From positions 3,286,001 through 3,350,000 of the forward strand of contig OZ251458.1 of NCBI GenBank assembly GCA_965242535.1: 64,000 bases of DNA, in the 5' to 3' direction. A program made the position numbers and the translations under genes. The notes beneath the pieces were generated by a model that saw nothing but the letters and a program-made list of their open reading frames with translations, was not told the DNA's origin and did not search any database. The DNA is from VXRD01 sp965242535 (GTDB lineage Bacteria > Latescibacterota > UBA2968). Numbering within the stretch: the first letter of the stretch is position 1; each line of letters starts with the position of its first letter. Positions 51,406 through 61,047 of this stretch are shown piece by piece.

Positions 51406-51810
51406 CTATGGGCGCGTCCTGCGCGTATGGATGGCCGACCACGGCCCCGTTTCGCCGCGCTTGACCCTGAATTGATACGCTTGCCCAGGCGTTAGTCCCG
51501 TGAACTTTGTCCGCGGTATCTTAGACCTGAAAATTCGCCACTCGGAATCCGATGGCCGCTTGCGCTCTACGACCCAAAAGCCACGCGAAATCGCGCCCCC
51601 CGATGATATGGCGATGATCGTCCTCGCAGTCGCGCCACCCGACCATGACACTTCGATGGTCGTCCGCGTGATCGCGCCAAAGGTCAGCGAGGGCGCGGAT
51701 GGCTCTTCCGTGCCCGTGATCGCATTGCCGGGCATCTCGTCGCACCCGATAGGCAACGCGATCGCAACGACCACAATCCCCAAACGCCAGTATCGAATGA
51801 TCGCGTCCAT
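51406..51810 (-). CDS. Lipoprotein with fibronectin type III domain
   Basis: 134 residues: a lipobox (VVAIALPIGC), then one FnIII-like domain (LTFGAITRTTIEVSWSGG ... WVVERKRPSDSEWRIF ... KFTGLTPGQAYQFRVKRG). Surface or periplasmic location is inferred from the lipobox. AGGAG lies seven bases before ATG 51810. The 140 bases between it and the gene at 51265 show nothing recognisable. Confidence 0.7.
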   Translation of the reverse strand: MDAIIRYWRLGIVVVAIALPIGCDEMPGNAITGTEEPSAPSLTFGAITRTTIEVSWSGGATARTIIAISSGGAISRGFWVVERKRPSDSEWRIFRSKIPRTKFTGLTPGQAYQFRVKRGETGPWSAIHTRRTRP

Positions 51811-51824
51811 GGGTTTTCTCCTGT

Positions 51825-52155
51825 GTCTGAATCGCGGATTACGCGGATTTTTGGATGGCGCGGATTACCCCATAACCCCTCCCACCCGCTGTGTCCCTCG
51901 TACCACCTACATACTCCGCACCACCTGCGCCAGTTGTCTGAATCACAGATTACGCAGATTAAAGGATTGCACGGATTGCCCCACAACCCCTCCCACCCAC
52001 TTTGTCCCTCGTACCACCTGCGACCTTCGCACCACCTGCTCTCCCCCACTCCCTCTGCCCCACTTACAGCGTTTGTATCTGCTACACGCCTTCGCCCTAC
52101 CTGCCAACCCAATCCGCCTTTCATCTGCGTAATCCGTGTAATCCGCGATTCAGAC
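51825..52155. repeat. Palindromic CGCGGATTACGCGGAT element downstream of the methyltransferase
   Basis: Begins GTCTGAATCGCGGATTACG (51825) and ends with the inverse GTAATCCGCGATTCAGAC (52138-52155). Inside is a second direct unit (GTCTGAATCACAGATTACG, about 51934) and the shared text CCTCCCACCCGCTGTG and GTACCACCTGCG. The outer inverse end supplies the TGA stop of the methyltransferase gene. A closely similar element is at 60696-61053 and a shorter one at 55610-55780. Confidence 0.8.
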
Positions 52156-55100
52156 ATTTTGGGCTCTCTTTGTCCGAAAATTTACTTGTTCAACGAGTGT
52201 CTGTCTAATCGTTTCTGTCAGTCCTCGAAAGCCGAAGTAGTCGGCAATCACGTCATCGATCAACAGGTGCGCTTTTGTGGTCACTTCCTCTGCTATGGGC
52301 AAGGGAGCTCCGCGCTTCAAAGTATCGAAAACCTTCTTGGCATCCGCGGCGAAATCGAAATCAAAATTGACGGGCAACGCCTTCATGTCAGTCGCTTCGG
52401 CTTTCAGCATACCGCCGCCGAGATTTTTCCTGCCCGTAATCTCTCGGAAGAGCCAGACAAACGATGAGTTCAGGTACGCCCATAGACAATAGTGCAATTC
52501 GGATTCCCAAAGGTCATCGGGCAGATAGAGCTCCACATGGCTGTACGAAAATGCCCGGCACGAGTTAAAGGTGCAATAGTGCCGACTGCCGATTCCACGC
52601 GGCATAATGAGGGCTGGAGTTTTGTCTTTTCTGCGAGATGAAACCAACGCTTTCCCGATTTTATCATCAGCAGAAACAGCGACAAACCGGGCGTCTTTGA
52701 CAATGACGGGCACATCGGCGCCCAACTCGTTGAGTTTCTTCAAGGGAAAATTGAGTCCTTGTCCGAAGGTGATGGTCTTGTCCGTGCCGGCGTTGGCAGA
52801 CATTTTTGTCAATATGTCTCCGAAGAATGGCGGCATGGCAAAGAGATGCCCCCACTTCATCGTTTGTCGCGCGGCAATATGTCTTTTTGAGGCCATCGTC
52901 ATATCGCTGTTGGCGATTCTGTATTCTATGGCCTGCAACGGCTTTGGAGTGAAAATGGTGATAACCGCATTGATATTCTGGCTTTTGGCGTCCGAAAAGA
53001 ATTTGGCGGAAGTGTCGATGATTTTCTCGAATGAGAATTTTCCGATGGAGAATGTTTGAAATTTCTGCCCGTAGTCGGTACTGAGCCAAGCGTTTTGCGT
53101 AATAAAACAACCACTGCCTGTCTCGGACAACAGTTTTGCGGCGCGAGCATAAAAGTAGATCAGCAGATCACTGCCGCGCGGGAGGGTTTCTCCCCAATCG
53201 GAAAGCACTTGGTTGCAATAGGATGTTTTCTGTTCAGCCGCCAACAAGCTATTCCGCGACTCGACATACGGCGGATTGCCGATCACCACGTCAAACCCAT
53301 CGGCGACGCCGAACATGTACTCGGGATCGAAATAGTCGGCTTGGGCGTTTTGGTCGTAGGGATCCCATTGTGTAATTTTCTTCGCGTCATCTTCGGGAAG
53401 GCCAGCGGCGTTGAGTTCTTCTGCCAACGCCTCACGCAACTTTTTGTCCTCATCTCTGCACGCGAGTTTTTTCGGCCGCGTGGTCGCGTGAAAATGACGC
53501 TCGCGGTTTTCCGTCAGTCGCGTTTTCAGGGTCTCAATTTTTTCGCGGAACAAATCCAGTTGATCCGCGGCTTTGAGCGTGATCAGCGTATCCGCGGCGA
53601 TAAAGCGCGTTTCCAAATTGGGCAGGGGCTTGATGCCGAAGTTATCGGCGGTCGCGTCCGCTTCCTGCTCAATGGCGAGGGAGATGAAAAATCGCAACTT
53701 GGCAATCTGCGTGGCGATGGGCTGAATATCTATGCCGAAAATGCTGTTTTGAATCAGGTACAACTTGCGCCCAAAGTCGCCCGAATACCGCTCAAAGGTG
53801 TCGCTGATCGCCAGCAACTCGACATCGCGCTCTCCCTGATCGCGGGTTTCAAACGCCATGTCCGCTTTAGCTCGGGCGCGTGCTTTTTGCAAAGCTGCCC
53901 AGCGTTGGTTATCCGGATCCAGGCGGCGCAAAGCGAGGGTCATTTTGTGCAACACGCCCATCGGGAACGCGCCGGAACCGACCGCCGGATCGAGCACCCT
54001 GATCTCGGAAATCGCCCGAACGATGCCCTCGGTTTCCGATTCCTCGAACAGTTCATCGGCGTCGTTAAACGCATCCTCGTAGTCCAACAAATAGCGCAAT
54101 CGCGCCTGCCAAAAATCGCCGTCGCCAACGCTTGGCGGGGATGCTTGAGCCAATGCCGCGACCAACGCCTCATCCACCATGTAATCCACCACCGGACGCG
54201 GCGTGTAGTACGAGCCTGTTTGCTTGCGAACGGTATCGCGGGTTTCGGGATTGTACGCGGCGAGCAGATTCTCGAACACCTTGCCGAGAAGCTCGGGATC
54301 CAGCGCGACTTCCTGCTCAATGGGCGTGTTCTCCTCCACCGTGAACTTGTAGCGGTTGAACAGGGGAATCAGCCCATCGCTGTCAAAGAACAGGCGATTG
54401 GGGATGGCATGGCCGCGGCGTTGGGCGGCGTTGTCGGTGAAACAATCGATGCGATAGCCGCCATCGCGGATCGCTTCCTCGCTGTCCAAGCAATCGAACA
54501 GGCCGCCGTTGATGAACGGCGTTTGCGCGAACAGGGCGAGCAATCGGTTGGGATCGCTCATCTCGTTCTCATACCGATAGCGAGAGAAATCGCGGTGCGT
54601 GGCATTGCTCCCCTCGCTAAAACCGCGTCTGTCGATCTCGGTGTTCAGCGTGGCGAAAAACAGATTTTGCAACACGGCGCGATAGTAGGAATCGCCCGCG
54701 TCTCGGTCGTAATCCTTCAGCAACTCGGCGATTCGCTCCTCGATGAACAGCCCCTCTGCGATCAGGTTCTTCTCCTTGATGAACCAGACGAACATCAAGC
54801 GGGTGATCAGGCGGATGATGTGTTCTTCGGGCGGCAGGGCTTTGGCGCGATCCGCGGGAAAGCTCGCCTCGCCGACAGCGCGTTCAAACCAGCGGAACAA
54901 ATCGCCATAAAACCGCCTGTTGAGTTCTTCAATGTCCAGCGCGTTGAGCCAAGCGTCCAACAAGCCATCAAAATTGTGCGGCTTGTCGTGGGTGTCCATC
55001 CACTGCAAGCGTTGCGACAGCGACAAGTCGGACAAAATGTCCAAGTGAGCGCGATGCGGATTTTTGGGATCGATCTCTCGGATCAGCGACACATGGCCGA

Positions 55101-55596
55101 GCACATCGCGGTCGGGATCGCGCTTGTGCATGCGGCGGTGAACAAAGGATAGCGTCAAGTGGTCGGTAACGGTCTTGAACAGCACCACGGACGGCATGGA
55201 AAACCGCTTGTTGATCTCGCGGGTGAATTGGGCGTATTGCCCGCGTGGGTAGGACGCGCCGTTCAGTTCGACAGCGACAAAGAGAAAACTCCGCGCATTG
55301 CCCGAGTCAAAGTCGTCGGTGGACAAAAAATTTCGCGCCGCTGCGATCTCCGTATCGGTCAACTGAAAGAGAATCCGCACGGATTGAACGGCCTCGCGGA
55401 ACGCCTGCTCGGTCTGCGTGTTCTCGTTTCGCACGCGGAATTGATCGAGGAAGTCATGCACGCTACTCGAAAGATCGATGGCGCGCTCGCTCTCATACCC
55501 GATCACGCCGAGCATAAGCTTGACCGCCTCCGTGAACTCCTCGTTTGGCAACGCGATCAACGCATGCCCAATTCGCTTTCTGATGTCGTTCTTCAT
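52150..55596 (-). CDS. PglX/Eco57I-like N6-adenine DNA methyltransferase
   Basis: 1148 residues. Roughly the first 450 form a helical N-terminal part not clearly assignable (with LTRLMFVWFIKEKNLI, as found in Eco57I-like enzymes). The methyltransferase core carries motif I (IRVLDPAVGSGAFPMGVLHKM), a QTGSYYTPRPVVDYMV lead-in, the IFGIDIQPIATQIAKLRFFISL segment, and catalytic motif IV (FDVVIGNPPYVESRNS). The C-terminal ~350 residues would include target recognition. A nuclease domain (PD-ExK) is not evident. Such enzymes occur in BREX, DISARM and type IIG systems. It lies at the end of the minus-strand defence island; its stop is within a palindromic repeat. Confidence 0.88.
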   Translation of the reverse strand: MKNDIRKRIGHALIALPNEEFTEAVKLMLGVIGYESERAIDLSSSVHDFLDQFRVRNENTQTEQAFREAVQSVRILFQLTDTEIAAARNFLSTDDFDSGNARSFLFVAVELNGASYPRGQYAQFTREINKRFSMPSVVLFKTVTDHLTLSFVHRRMHKRDPDRDVLGHVSLIREIDPKNPHRAHLDILSDLSLSQRLQWMDTHDKPHNFDGLLDAWLNALDIEELNRRFYGDLFRWFERAVGEASFPADRAKALPPEEHIIRLITRLMFVWFIKEKNLIAEGLFIEERIAELLKDYDRDAGDSYYRAVLQNLFFATLNTEIDRRGFSEGSNATHRDFSRYRYENEMSDPNRLLALFAQTPFINGGLFDCLDSEEAIRDGGYRIDCFTDNAAQRRGHAIPNRLFFDSDGLIPLFNRYKFTVEENTPIEQEVALDPELLGKVFENLLAAYNPETRDTVRKQTGSYYTPRPVVDYMVDEALVAALAQASPPSVGDGDFWQARLRYLLDYEDAFNDADELFEESETEGIVRAISEIRVLDPAVGSGAFPMGVLHKMTLALRRLDPDNQRWAALQKARARAKADMAFETRDQGERDVELLAISDTFERYSGDFGRKLYLIQNSIFGIDIQPIATQIAKLRFFISLAIEQEADATADNFGIKPLPNLETRFIAADTLITLKAADQLDLFREKIETLKTRLTENRERHFHATTRPKKLACRDEDKKLREALAEELNAAGLPEDDAKKITQWDPYDQNAQADYFDPEYMFGVADGFDVVIGNPPYVESRNSLLAAEQKTSYCNQVLSDWGETLPRGSDLLIYFYARAAKLLSETGSGCFITQNAWLSTDYGQKFQTFSIGKFSFEKIIDTSAKFFSDAKSQNINAVITIFTPKPLQAIEYRIANSDMTMASKRHIAARQTMKWGHLFAMPPFFGDILTKMSANAGTDKTITFGQGLNFPLKKLNELGADVPVIVKDARFVAVSADDKIGKALVSSRRKDKTPALIMPRGIGSRHYCTFNSCRAFSYSHVELYLPDDLWESELHYCLWAYLNSSFVWLFREITGRKNLGGGMLKAEATDMKALPVNFDFDFAADAKKVFDTLKRGAPLPIAEEVTTKAHLLIDDVIADYFGFRGLTETIRQTLVEQVNFRTKRAQNV

Positions 55597-55897
55597 GGAT
55601 TGTCCAGTCGTCTGAATCGCGGATTACGCGGATTAAGGGATTGCACGGATTACCCCACACCCTTCACAACCGCTTTGGCCTTCGTGCCAACTGCGCCCCA
55701 CAATCTGCGTCTATCCTCTTGTCTAGATCGCGGATTGACACGGATTGAGTGGATTAAAAATCCGCAGTCCCATTGATCATAGGGCTGGGGGCAAATTTTT
55801 TTATGCGATAGGGTGTTTGATGGATGACAGCGATAAGGAACACGAGTAGCAGTGCGGAGGTATGCGGGATATGCCAGTTCGTTCAAACTGGGATGGG
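55597..55897. repeat. Intergenic region with a shorter CGCGGATTACGCGGAT element
   Basis: 55610-55655 has GTCTGAATCGCGGATTACG followed by GATTGCACGGATTACCCC; a second unit (CTAGATCGCGGATTGACACG) starts at about 55724 and an inverse AATCCGC closes near 55783. The last ~110 bases, up to the TPR gene end, show nothing recognisable. No gene. Confidence 0.7.
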
Positions 55898-57439
55898 TTA
55901 CTGTTTGTTTCTGGTATTCTTACTTTTTTTGGATATCATCTTCGTAAGCCTGCTTTCAAGCACTCTAAAAATTGGATCGGTCTCTCGTCGTAGGGCATGA
56001 AATACTTCGGACAAAATGGAACGGGCATCAGAGATTCCCCGCGAAATTTCTTCAATGGCTTGGAACCCAAATGCTAAGGCAAACAATCGGCTATTTTTCA
56101 TTTTTTTGGCTTTCAATCGCGCATCTGAGTACAATTGCCGACCAACTGCTACCTCTCCATTCTGAAACGCCAAAAATCCCTGAGTAGCTTGTAATACTAC
56201 TCGATCCTGATCGGAATTCTGCAAGTAGGCGGCTTTTGATAGTACCTCTTCTCCTTTTTTGATATCGTCGAGATTCATAAGCGCGAATGCCAAATTATTC
56301 AAGAGTGTAAAATCCGATGGATTCGCAATGAGTCCTTGTTCAGCAAACATTTTGCTCCTGTTATAATCCTCAAGAGCAGTCCCAGCCACGTATGAACCGT
56401 GAGCACTTGGCCTACTTGAAAACGGCTGGTCATATTGCCATAGCTGACATGCATCAATTACCAGTTCCCATTGACTTTGATAGTAGAAGGACCAAGAACG
56501 TGCCTCAAATGTATCGGGATATTCTAGATACTGATCTTCAATGCGAATTTCTTTATAGTTTCTTGAAGCCCAAGCGGCTTGAGCAACACTATTCTCTGTT
56601 GGATCTTCTAGTGAGATTTCGAACAGCCGTTTAGATTTTTTTGTACTGCCAGCACCCAACTCTAATGTAGCTAAGGCTGACGCCAGTTCACTGATATGGA
56701 CAGATGAGAAACGTCTTTCAGTAAGAATTCGTCGCGCCACCTTAACGAATCTTGATTTCCTACCAGCAATACTACCTATGGCGATCTCCGCTGCCAACAG
56801 CCAGGGATCATGGTGAGTTCTATCTGCCCTGACAATTATGTCGTGCGCTCTTTCTGGATCATCAAGATGTATCCAAAGACGACTGGCCGAACGAAGAACG
56901 AAGCGGTTGTTCATAGCGAGTTGCAGAGCGACTATCATGCTCCGTTTAGCTTTTTCTTTTAATCCTAGAATAGCATAGGTGTGGGAAAGTTCCACCCAAG
57001 TGACTGGATCCTTGGGTTCAGTACGCAACAAGTGCCGGAAGGTTTTGACTCGCTCGTGTAAGACTCGTTTCTCTAATGGTAGAGGCGTAGATACTGTCTC
57101 AGTGTTATTAGGAGTCTTTAACGCGCTCTCTGCAAGTTCCCGCGCCCACGGCGACACATTCAGGTCATCTTTTAGTAGAAACCTTGCTGCTTTGGATACT
57201 TCTCTCTCGGCCTCTCTTCCGAGTGTGAGAGCACTGCCAACGAGATCCGACGCGTGGCCTACGGTGTGGTGATCCTGCCAGTCCCTAATTTTTGGGGCAA
57301 AGAAGTCGGCAGTAGTCTGTTGATGGACTCGGGAGGATGGAGGTGTGATAGAGTCAAGTTCTCCATACCTCAAAGTCGCATCAAAGGTCCTCCAGCGAGG
57401 AATAACTTTGCGGTCTTTGTCTGTGTTAAATCCAGCCAT
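55898..57439 (-). CDS. Large TPR-like protein paired with a Ser/Thr kinase
   Basis: 513 residues, with no membrane segments. After a basic N-terminus (about 60 residues), it is helical throughout with recognisable TPR-like units: DPVTWVELSHTYAILGLKEKAKRSMIVALQL, DFTLLNNLAFALMNLDDIKKGEEVLSKAAYL, VVLQATQGFLAFQNGEVAVGRQLYSDARL. The C-terminus is Lys-rich. No enzymatic motif is visible. It begins seven bases after the kinase stop, so the two are a unit, and a scaffold or sensor role with the kinase is inferred. Base composition looks more AT-rich than the flanking genes. Confidence 0.75.
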   Translation of the reverse strand: MAGFNTDKDRKVIPRWRTFDATLRYGELDSITPPSSRVHQQTTADFFAPKIRDWQDHHTVGHASDLVGSALTLGREAEREVSKAARFLLKDDLNVSPWARELAESALKTPNNTETVSTPLPLEKRVLHERVKTFRHLLRTEPKDPVTWVELSHTYAILGLKEKAKRSMIVALQLAMNNRFVLRSASRLWIHLDDPERAHDIIVRADRTHHDPWLLAAEIAIGSIAGRKSRFVKVARRILTERRFSSVHISELASALATLELGAGSTKKSKRLFEISLEDPTENSVAQAAWASRNYKEIRIEDQYLEYPDTFEARSWSFYYQSQWELVIDACQLWQYDQPFSSRPSAHGSYVAGTALEDYNRSKMFAEQGLIANPSDFTLLNNLAFALMNLDDIKKGEEVLSKAAYLQNSDQDRVVLQATQGFLAFQNGEVAVGRQLYSDARLKAKKMKNSRLFALAFGFQAIEEISRGISDARSILSEVFHALRRETDPIFRVLESRLTKMISKKSKNTRNKQ

Positions 57440-57446
57440 GATTAGT

Positions 57447-58508
57447 TCAATCTCCTAATCGGTTCTCTCGTGTTAGCGACCACTCTGCTTTTTTGGCGAG
57501 ACGGTCAAAAAGGGAGATGTACCGCTCAATAGAGTATCTATTGCCCCCATATCTGAAGTTTTTGGGATGGCCACGCAACTCAGTATCCGGATTACAGAGT
57601 TGTCCTATCGCGTCTGTAATGTCTTCAGCGAAGTCCGAATGAAGCTTCCATTCTCTGAGTTCCCGAATGACCTGCGTAAAAACCTGCTGGATGTACGGCA
57701 ATACTTGACTGTAAGTACCGTTCCAATTATCGAAATGGAACCTCCTATCAAGCCGCTTGAAAAGCAAGTGTGTCATGGAAACATCGGTGCAGAAGAATAC
57801 GACAAGACTGCCCAATAGGTACATATCGCACCCCAACCGCCGTGCCCTCCAGTCTAGAGGAACATGCCCATATAGAAGCTCTGGCGGTGCATAGGTTAGA
57901 TCGCCCGCACATCCCAAGTCATCGTGAGGTGACGTACTGTGACGTTCAGATGCTCTTCCCAAGTCGGCTAATTTAGAATTATTTTCAAAAATCAGCACAT
58001 TTGAGGGTTTTACATCTTGATGTGCTATTTCTACAGAATGAAGTTGTTGCAATGCCGCCGCTGTCTGATGAATTGTCCGTAGTGCCCAAGCTAAATCAAA
58101 TGCCTCTCCTGTATCAATATACGACCGGATATCACCTTCTGCTAACTCGAAGATCAGATACTGGACAACACTGCTGGGCTCTCCGTCTTGAGGTTGAAGT
58201 GTACCGTCATCAAGAACGCGGATTATGCGAGATAGATTATGTTCGCTACATTTTTTTAATAAATCTCGCTCGAAATTATATGCTGCCGTCATCGCCTGCA
58301 ATTTCGTAGCTGGATCTCGCGATTCCAAGGCTTTTCTATAATCCATTGCCTTGAGAAATGCCTTTCTCCCATTGTTAGAACAGACGATATAGGAGGTAGA
58401 GAAGTGCCCGCCTGTCGAAGTTTCTGGTCGGTCAATCAATTTCTTAACCTTCCAGCCATTTGGTAGTTCTCTGCCGACAAGTTGCTGGGCAGGGGTTTGT
58501 CTTGCCAT
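57447..58508 (-). CDS. Hanks-type Ser/Thr protein kinase
   Basis: 353 residues, soluble. ATP-binding Lys in KAFLKAMDY, catalytic loop HQDVKPSNVLIF (HxDxKxxN complete), DLG in place of DFG (SKLADLGRASE), the P+1/APE motif as YAPPELLYG, and the F-helix DMYLLGSLVVFF. The glycine loop is atypical. There is no transmembrane helix or extracellular sensor. It lies between a PIN nuclease gene (18 bases upstream) and the TPR gene. AGAGAGG precedes ATG 58508. Composition is more AT-rich than the flanks, pointing to separate acquisition. Confidence 0.88.
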   Translation of the reverse strand: MARQTPAQQLVGRELPNGWKVKKLIDRPETSTGGHFSTSYIVCSNNGRKAFLKAMDYRKALESRDPATKLQAMTAAYNFERDLLKKCSEHNLSRIIRVLDDGTLQPQDGEPSSVVQYLIFELAEGDIRSYIDTGEAFDLAWALRTIHQTAAALQQLHSVEIAHQDVKPSNVLIFENNSKLADLGRASERHSTSPHDDLGCAGDLTYAPPELLYGHVPLDWRARRLGCDMYLLGSLVVFFCTDVSMTHLLFKRLDRRFHFDNWNGTYSQVLPYIQQVFTQVIRELREWKLHSDFAEDITDAIGQLCNPDTELRGHPKNFRYGGNRYSIERYISLFDRLAKKAEWSLTRENRLGD

Positions 58509-58526
58509 TGTTGCCTCTCTTTCTGT

Positions 58527-59042
58527 TTATGTGGGTGGATACCTCTCGCGAAAACTGGTGAGCCTGGATTTGAAGCGGTGCTTTGTTGCCCACTCGACGA
58601 GAAATTCATCGGCTTCTTCAAGGGTCAGGTGTCCAGTTTGGATCAGTTCCAAAATCAAATCCTCTGTCTGGCAGAGTGCTAGGTCTTGGCATCGGCGTTG
58701 CCCTTCAACGCACGCTCTTTTGTCCTGAAGCCCGGCGACCCAACCTCGAGTGAGGGCAACGGATAGGACAGCGCACTCACCCGCCCCAAGCCGTCCGTCT
58801 GCCCGAAGGTCGGCGAATAGAGCGACCTCCACTGTATTGCAAACACTTTGTAAATGGAGTATTCCCGCCGCCACGGCATCCTCAACCGCCCTCCTTTCAT
58901 CAGGACGCCGCACCTCATCCAAAACTTGGTCGAGCAGTACGATCATTGTATCGACCTGGCCGAGCAACTCGATCTGACGGATCTTTACAAAATTCAGCAG
59001 GACTGACGTATCGAGAACTATTGGCATCGCGCTCTGTCTCAT
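58527..59042 (-). CDS. PIN-domain nuclease (toxin-like)
   Basis: 171 residues. PIN acidic residues: first Asp in IVLDTSVLLNF, Glu in VLDEVRRPDE, Glu in LGAGECAVLSVAL, Asp in AGLQDKRAC. PIN proteins cut RNA, often as toxins neutralised by a partner; the XRE-ImmA protein upstream is the likely partner. ATG 59042 (MRQSAMPIVLD) has GGGAGGG nine bases upstream; ATG 59027 is possible. The region upstream is a tandem duplication of this gene's own 5' end. Confidence 0.85.
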   Translation of the reverse strand: MRQSAMPIVLDTSVLLNFVKIRQIELLGQVDTMIVLLDQVLDEVRRPDERRAVEDAVAAGILHLQSVCNTVEVALFADLRADGRLGAGECAVLSVALTRGWVAGLQDKRACVEGQRRCQDLALCQTEDLILELIQTGHLTLEEADEFLVEWATKHRFKSRLTSFRERYPPT

Positions 59043-59256
59043 CTTATTACCCTCCCGTGAAAAGTGAACTGCGAAGACGCATCGAGAACTCTTGGTATCG
59101 TGCTCTGTCTCATCTTACTATCCTCCCGTAAAAAGAACTGCGAAGACGCATCGAGAACTCTTGGCATCGCGCTTTATCTCATCTTATTACCCTCCCGTGA
59201 AAAGTGAACTGCGAAGACGCATCGAGAACTCTTGGTATCGCGCTTTGTCGCTGCAT
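59036..59256 (-). repeat. Tandem duplications of the PIN gene leader with overlapping mini-ORFs
   Basis: Three units of about 69-74 bases upstream of the PIN start repeat its ribosome binding site, ATG and first codons (ATG at 59256, 59182 and 59113, then the PIN ATG at 59042). The frame from 59256 gives 25 residues (MQRQSAIPRVLDASS...GRVIR) and its TGA overlaps the ATG at 59182. The one from 59113 gives 24 residues (MRQSTIPRVLDASS...GRVIR), with its TGA overlapping the PIN ATG. The middle unit stops after two codons from its first ATG, though its inner ATG continues into the next unit. Each unit has GGGAGG. They could act as coupled leader peptides. Confidence 0.75.
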
Positions 59257-59266
59257 CCAAGATGCC

Positions 59267-60532
59267 TCAATCGGCCAAATCGAGGATCGTCTCGTCCTCG
59301 ATATCCAACAGCCGCCCCACCTCGAGCAGACGGCCCTGCGAAATCTCTCCGCGCCACCGCGCTTCCAGAGCCAGCGACAAAACTTGCCGATCCAACTCGC
59401 TGTCCCGATGCGCTTCGGCGGGGGATTCGCCTTTGGAGGCATCGACACCTGATCCAGTAGGTTTGAAGCCGGCATCGGAGAACGCCTTTATGGCCCGCAG
59501 ATACCGATTGGCGTCATCCGTCTGGTCGAGAAGCGTTTGGGTTTGATCGGCACTTGCAAAATTCAAGCCGCGCAAGCGCCACACCGCCGCTGCATAGCTC
59601 ACGCCAAAATGCCGGGCCAAAAGTGCCACATCTACATAGGTCACATGCTGCGAACGCGCCGGGTTTCGCAACGCCCCCCGAATGCCCTCTTCGGTAACGG
59701 CATCCACCGCGGCTTCCTCGCGGCGCGTTCCTCTGCCCTTGCCCAAGTTGTGCAGGAAATCCCGCACGCCCTCTTCGGGCATGAGAAAAGCGGCGGCAAA
59801 GGCATTGGCCCGCTGTTCGGGCCGCGTCTTGACGTTGTGCGCGCTCGTAACCGTCGCGGGTTTATCGCGGTCCATAAGCGCGTGGCCGTGTTCGTGGGCA
59901 TAAGAAAACCGCCGCCGCACGGGTGCTTGGGCGCGGTTTGCCAAAATTGCCATGCCGAAATTTGGGCTACTCAGAAAGAGGCCCGAGATTTCATCGGGCA
60001 GAGCCAAAGTCGCCGTCCATATATTTTGGTGGGCTAAAATTTCGGGGACATCTCGCACGGGTGCCTTGCCCAACCCGAGACGTCGCCGTTCCTGTTCGGC
60101 GACGAGTTGGCCCTGGTCAATGGCCTGCCCCACAGAGCGCGGAGATGGCAAATCGTAACGCGGCAGGGAGACACCGGACTTGCGGCCAATCAGCCGTCGC
60201 AACAAGGCCCCTTCTCGGAGCAAGCGCAGGCACAGCGACGCCTGCTTCTGGACGATCTCGCCTTGCAGGCCCGGATCGGCGCGAAAGAGCGCGACGACCG
60301 GGTCTTCCGGTTTGACCGGGATATTCAGATCGACAAACCATTCGACCGGTTGCCCGTATAGATCCGCAAGATGGGTCAATTCGAGCGTGGAGACCTGACG
60401 ATGCCCGGATTCCATGAGGCTGATCGCGGACCGCTGTAAGCCGAGTGCCGCACTGGCGGCCTCTTGTGTGATCTGACGGCTTTCGCGTGCAAAACGCAAG
60501 CGTCGCCCGATATCTTCAGGGGTAATGACCAT
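59267..60532 (-). CDS. XRE-family regulator fused to ImmA/IrrE-type metalloprotease
   Basis: 421 residues. An N-terminal HTH (IGRRLRFARESRQITQEAASAALGLQRSAISLMESGHRQVSTLEL, residues about 5-60), then the ImmA/IrrE (COG2856) domain with the zinc motif HEHGH in RFSYAHEHGHALMDR and the second half NAFAAAFLMPEEGVRDF; the C-terminal part has ALLARHFGVSYAAAVWRL. Such proteins both repress and cleave regulators and are found as antitoxin-like partners of PIN or other toxins. ATG 60532 follows GGAGG. It is probably the regulator of the PIN-kinase-TPR operon downstream. Confidence 0.88.
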   Translation of the reverse strand: MVITPEDIGRRLRFARESRQITQEAASAALGLQRSAISLMESGHRQVSTLELTHLADLYGQPVEWFVDLNIPVKPEDPVVALFRADPGLQGEIVQKQASLCLRLLREGALLRRLIGRKSGVSLPRYDLPSPRSVGQAIDQGQLVAEQERRRLGLGKAPVRDVPEILAHQNIWTATLALPDEISGLFLSSPNFGMAILANRAQAPVRRRFSYAHEHGHALMDRDKPATVTSAHNVKTRPEQRANAFAAAFLMPEEGVRDFLHNLGKGRGTRREEAAVDAVTEEGIRGALRNPARSQHVTYVDVALLARHFGVSYAAAVWRLRGLNFASADQTQTLLDQTDDANRYLRAIKAFSDAGFKPTGSGVDASKGESPAEAHRDSELDRQVLSLALEARWRGEISQGRLLEVGRLLDIEDETILDLAD

Positions 60533-61047
60533 GTCGCACCTCCGAGTTGTTAGGCATATATCGCCTGTCTATCGCAACAACCGCGGCAGGCGATTTCTGG
60601 GAATTTTACATAATCCCACATTTATTGTCAATATTTATTTTTTATGTTTCGATTATCGCACCTTCAGAACAGGCATTTTTCACCGCATCCCCCTTGTCTA
60701 GGATCGCGGATTACGCGGATTATAAGGATTGCACGGATTACCCCGCAACCCATCCCACCCGCTTTGTCCCTCGTGCCACCTACGACCTTCGCACCACCTG
60801 CGTCAGTTGTCTGAATCGCGGATTACGCGGATTTTTGGATTACACGGATTACCCCACCACCCTTCACAACCGCTTTGTCTATCGTACCACCTGCGGCTTT
60901 CGCACCACCTGATCTCCCACTTCCTCTGCCCCACTTACGTCATTTGTATTTGCTACACCCCTCGTAAAATCCATCCGTCTCTCTGCCCTTTGCCTTACTC
61001 TCGTTTTTAATCCGCCTTTCATCTGCGTAATCCGTTTAATCCGCGAT
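60533..61047. repeat. Intergenic region with palindromic CGCGGATTACGCGGAT element
   Basis: 60533-60690 is AT-rich (TTATTGTCAATATTTATTTTTTATG, shortened here) and probably holds the promoter of the XRE-ImmA gene on the minus strand. From 60696 to 61053 lies the palindromic element: unit 1 at 60696, unit 2 (GTCTGAATCGCGGATTACG) at about 60811, closing inverse GTTTAATCCGCGATTCAGAC at 61034-61053, which includes the TGA stop of the helicase gene. Shared text CCTACGACCTTCGCACCACC links it to the 51.8-kb element. Confidence 0.7.

Noticed and set aside
53056..55152. 698-codon plus-strand ORF antisense to the methyltransferase
   Set aside because: Shadow of the GC-rich codon pattern; the minus strand has motif I and NPPY and explains the region.
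59036..59256. CRISPR-like repeats before the PIN gene
   Set aside because: Units of about 70 bases are continuous duplications of the PIN leader, without unique spacers.
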